Source of the DNA: Aquabacter sp.
GTDB taxonomy: Bacteria; Pseudomonadota; Alphaproteobacteria; Rhizobiales; Xanthobacteraceae
DNA: 7,552 nucleotides
Direction: 5' to 3'
Assembly: GCA_030147645.1 (NCBI GenBank)
Contig: JASBUY010000228.1
Span: forward strand, 1-7,552
In this document: positions 6,691 to 7,552 of the stretch, one piece after another
Numbering within the stretch: the first letter of the stretch is position 1
Layout of the letters: every line of letters begins with the position of its first letter
The notes under the pieces: model-generated
Databases searched by the model: none
What the model saw: only the letters and a program-made list of their open reading frames with translations
What the model was told of the DNA's origin: nothing
Program-made: the position numbers and the translations under genes

Positions 6691-6695
6691 TCTCC
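6691..6695 (-). promoter_or_regulatory. Shine-Dalgarno site deciding the regulator start
   Basis: GGAGA on the minus strand lies 3 nt before ATG 6687. It supports a 471-residue protein that begins MRQKVFAG directly before the helix-turn-helix, instead of a 490-residue product from TTG 6744. Confidence 0.6.
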
Positions 6696-6747
6696 GTCCG
6701 TTTCGCCGGGATGGTGAGTGCGGCGCCGGATGGCAGCGCCGCAATTG

Positions 6748-6787
6748 TGAATTTTTTACATATTACATTCTGGATTTTTTACACATT
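6748..6787. promoter_or_regulatory. 17-bp direct repeat, candidate operator between pccR and pccB
   Basis: Copy 1 (6748-6764) is TGAATTTTTTACATATT and copy 2 (6771-6787) is TGGATTTTTTACACATT: 15 of 17 positions match, with a 23-bp period. They sit in an AT-rich island (about 6743-6800) in otherwise GC-rich DNA, between a regulator and its likely target. A dimeric regulator binding two copies about two helical turns apart is the natural reading. That the bound protein is the adjacent ScfR/PccR regulator is inference. Confidence 0.55.
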
Positions 6788-6790
6788 CAA
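6762..6790 (-). promoter_or_regulatory. pccR: Candidate sigma-70-type promoter of the ScfR/PccR gene
   Basis: On the minus strand TTGAAT (6785-6790) is followed by a 17-nt spacer and TGTAAT (6762-6767), each two mismatches or fewer from the TTGACA/TATAAT consensus. Transcription would begin near 6755, giving a leader of about 68 nt before ATG 6687. Repeat copy 2 fills the spacer and copy 1 overlaps the -10 end and start site, so binding there would be expected to repress this promoter. Confidence 0.45.
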
Positions 6791-6803
6791 ATTTCGTACT
6801 GCA

Positions 6804-6817
6804 TTTGCTAGCGCAAG
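6804..6817. promoter_or_regulatory. TTTGC-N4-GCAAG dyad upstream of pccB
   Basis: TTTGC (6804-6808) and GCAAG (6813-6817) form a short dyad (TTGC-N4-GCAA) 112 nt before the pccB start. It recalls the TTTGCAAA element reported, from memory, for RamB/PccR-type regulators, but the match is partial. It could be a second or the true regulator site. No convincing -35/-10 pair for pccB was found near it. Confidence 0.25.
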
Positions 6818-6928
6818 CGGCGACGCTGCGCAGTGTGTCCCGAAATCCTTGAGGGAAGCCCCTTTTCCTCCGGCACCGGGCCGCTAGAGTGGCATCACGA
6901 TCACGGCGCTTGCCCTCGGGGGAAAGAG

Positions 6929-7495
6929 ATGAAGGAAATTCTCGAAGAGCTTGAGAGCAGGCGCAGCATTGCCGCCCTGGGCGGCGGCGTGAAGCGCATC
7001 GAGGCGCAGCATGCGCGCGGCAAGCTGACCGCCCGCGAGCGCATCGAATTGCTGCTGGATCGTGGCTCCTTCGAGGAGTTCGACACCTTCGTCCAGCATC
7101 GCTGCATCGATTTCGGCATGGAGACGCAGAAGATCCCCGGCGACGGCGTGGTCACCGGCTGGGGCACGGTGAACGGCCGGCAGGTCTTCGTCTTCGCCAA
7201 GGACTTCACCGTATTCGGCGGCTCCCTGTCCGAGGAACACGCCCGCAAGATTACCAAGATCCAGGACATGGCGCTGAAGACGCGCGCGCCCATCATCGGC
7301 CTGTTCGATGCCGGCGGCGCGCGCATCCAGGAGGGCGTCGCGGCGCTCGGCGGCTATGGCGAGGTGTTCAAGCGCAATGTCATCGCCTCGGGCGTAGTCC
7401 CGCAGATCTCGCTGATCATGGGCCCCTGCGCGGGCGGCGACGTCTCTTCGCCAGCCATGACGTACTTCATCTTCATGGTCCGCGACTCGAGCTAA
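6929..7495 (+). CDS. pccB: Propionyl-CoA carboxylase carboxyltransferase (beta) subunit, N-terminal part ending at an in-frame stop
   Basis: PccB transfers the carboxyl group from biotin on PccA to propionyl-CoA, giving methylmalonyl-CoA, in the cytoplasm. The 188 residues before the first stop match the start of the carboxyltransferase N-domain: ARGKLTARERIELLLD (29-44), DGVVTGWGTVNGRQV (72-86), KDFTVFGGSLSEEHARKI (91-108), FDAGGARIQEGVAALGGY (126-143) and MGPCAGGDV (164-172). Family members have about 510 residues. ATG 6929 is preferred to GTG 6833 because the family homology begins there and a GGGGGAAAGAG purine tract precedes it. From residue 173 the sequence departs from the family at positions I recall as nearly invariant (Tyr173 to Ser, Asp179 to Tyr), and codon 189, normally Tyr, is TAA. 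The same frame then continues as recognisable pccB, so the stop interrupts the gene rather than ends it. Whether this is error or real decay cannot be settled here. Confidence 0.9.
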   Translation: MKEILEELESRRSIAALGGGVKRIEAQHARGKLTARERIELLLDRGSFEEFDTFVQHRCIDFGMETQKIPGDGVVTGWGTVNGRQVFVFAKDFTVFGGSLSEEHARKITKIQDMALKTRAPIIGLFDAGGARIQEGVAALGGYGEVFKRNVIASGVVPQISLIMGPCAGGDVSSPAMTYFIFMVRDSS

Positions 7496-7552
7496 ATGTT
7501 CGTCTCCGGCCCGGTCGTTGTGTAGACCGTGACCAACGAGACGGTCACCGCT
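7496..7552 (+). pseudogene. pccB: Continuation of the pccB frame beyond the stop, with a second stop
   Basis: Read in the same frame, this stretch gives MFVSGPVVV, a TAG stop at 7523-7525, then TVTNETVTA, running off the window. It is clearly the next part of PccB, where the family has MFVTGPDVVKTVTNE-like sequence. Differences are T to S, D to V and K to stop, with no frameshift. It is entered separately so that the interrupted gene is not mistaken for a complete 188-residue protein. Confidence 0.7.

Noticed and set aside
5575..6717. Plus-strand open frame of 380 codons
   Set aside because: It is antisense to the ScfR/PccR regulator, whose helix-turn-helix and cysteine cluster fix the real frame.
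6929..7495. A naturally short 188-residue carboxyltransferase-like protein
   Set aside because: The same frame continues as PccB past the TAA, so this is an interrupted full-length gene, not a distinct small protein.
1..7552. tRNA, rRNA, CRISPR, insertion sequence or attachment site
   Set aside because: No cloverleaf sequence, rRNA-like stretch, regularly spaced repeat array, transposase or terminal inverted repeats were seen on either strand. The repeats found are coding repeats or operator-like sites.

Overview
The window is GC-rich, densely packed chromosomal DNA from what looks like an alphaproteobacterium, probably of the Hyphomicrobiales/Rhodobacterales type. The grounds are the base composition, a second-type GltX with HVGN/LSKR motifs, an N-terminally extended UvrB, and a short-chain fatty acyl-CoA regulator (ScfR/PccR family) divergent from pccB, an arrangement known from Rhodobacter. 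The assignment rests on recalled family features, not on a search.

Layout. Positions 1-5057 hold six genes on the minus strand, transcribed right to left: an SH3-domain secreted protein with a Pro/Gly-rich tail (4173-5057), glutamyl-tRNA synthetase gltX (2757-4115), a small LprI/DUF1311-type secreted protein (2306-2719), two tandem GNAT acetyltransferase paralogues (1832-2293 and 1369-1815), and uvrB (1-1311, cut by the window edge). The gaps are 57, 37, 12, 16 and 57 nt. The four genes from gltX to the second GNAT gene are close enough to be one operon; uvrB and the SH3 gene may or may not belong to it. A 214-nt interval (5058-5271) then holds possible promoter elements for the SH3 gene.

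Positions 5272-6687 (minus) encode the ScfR/PccR-type regulator. Across a 241-nt AT-rich intergenic region (6688-6928) lies divergent pccB (from 6929, plus), the carboxyltransferase subunit of propionyl-CoA carboxylase. This region holds a near-perfect 17-bp direct repeat with a 23-bp period, overlapping a good minus-strand promoter. That suggests the regulator senses acyl-CoA and controls both itself and pccB.

The most unusual point is the end of the window. The pccB reading frame is normal for about 170 codons, then acquires several substitutions at family-conserved residues and two in-frame stops within the last ~110 bases. The frame is otherwise kept, so this is either a low-quality sequence end or a very young pseudogene. 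I see no mobile element, tRNA, rRNA or CRISPR array, and no clear sign of a previously undescribed system. Most of the window is ordinary housekeeping DNA.
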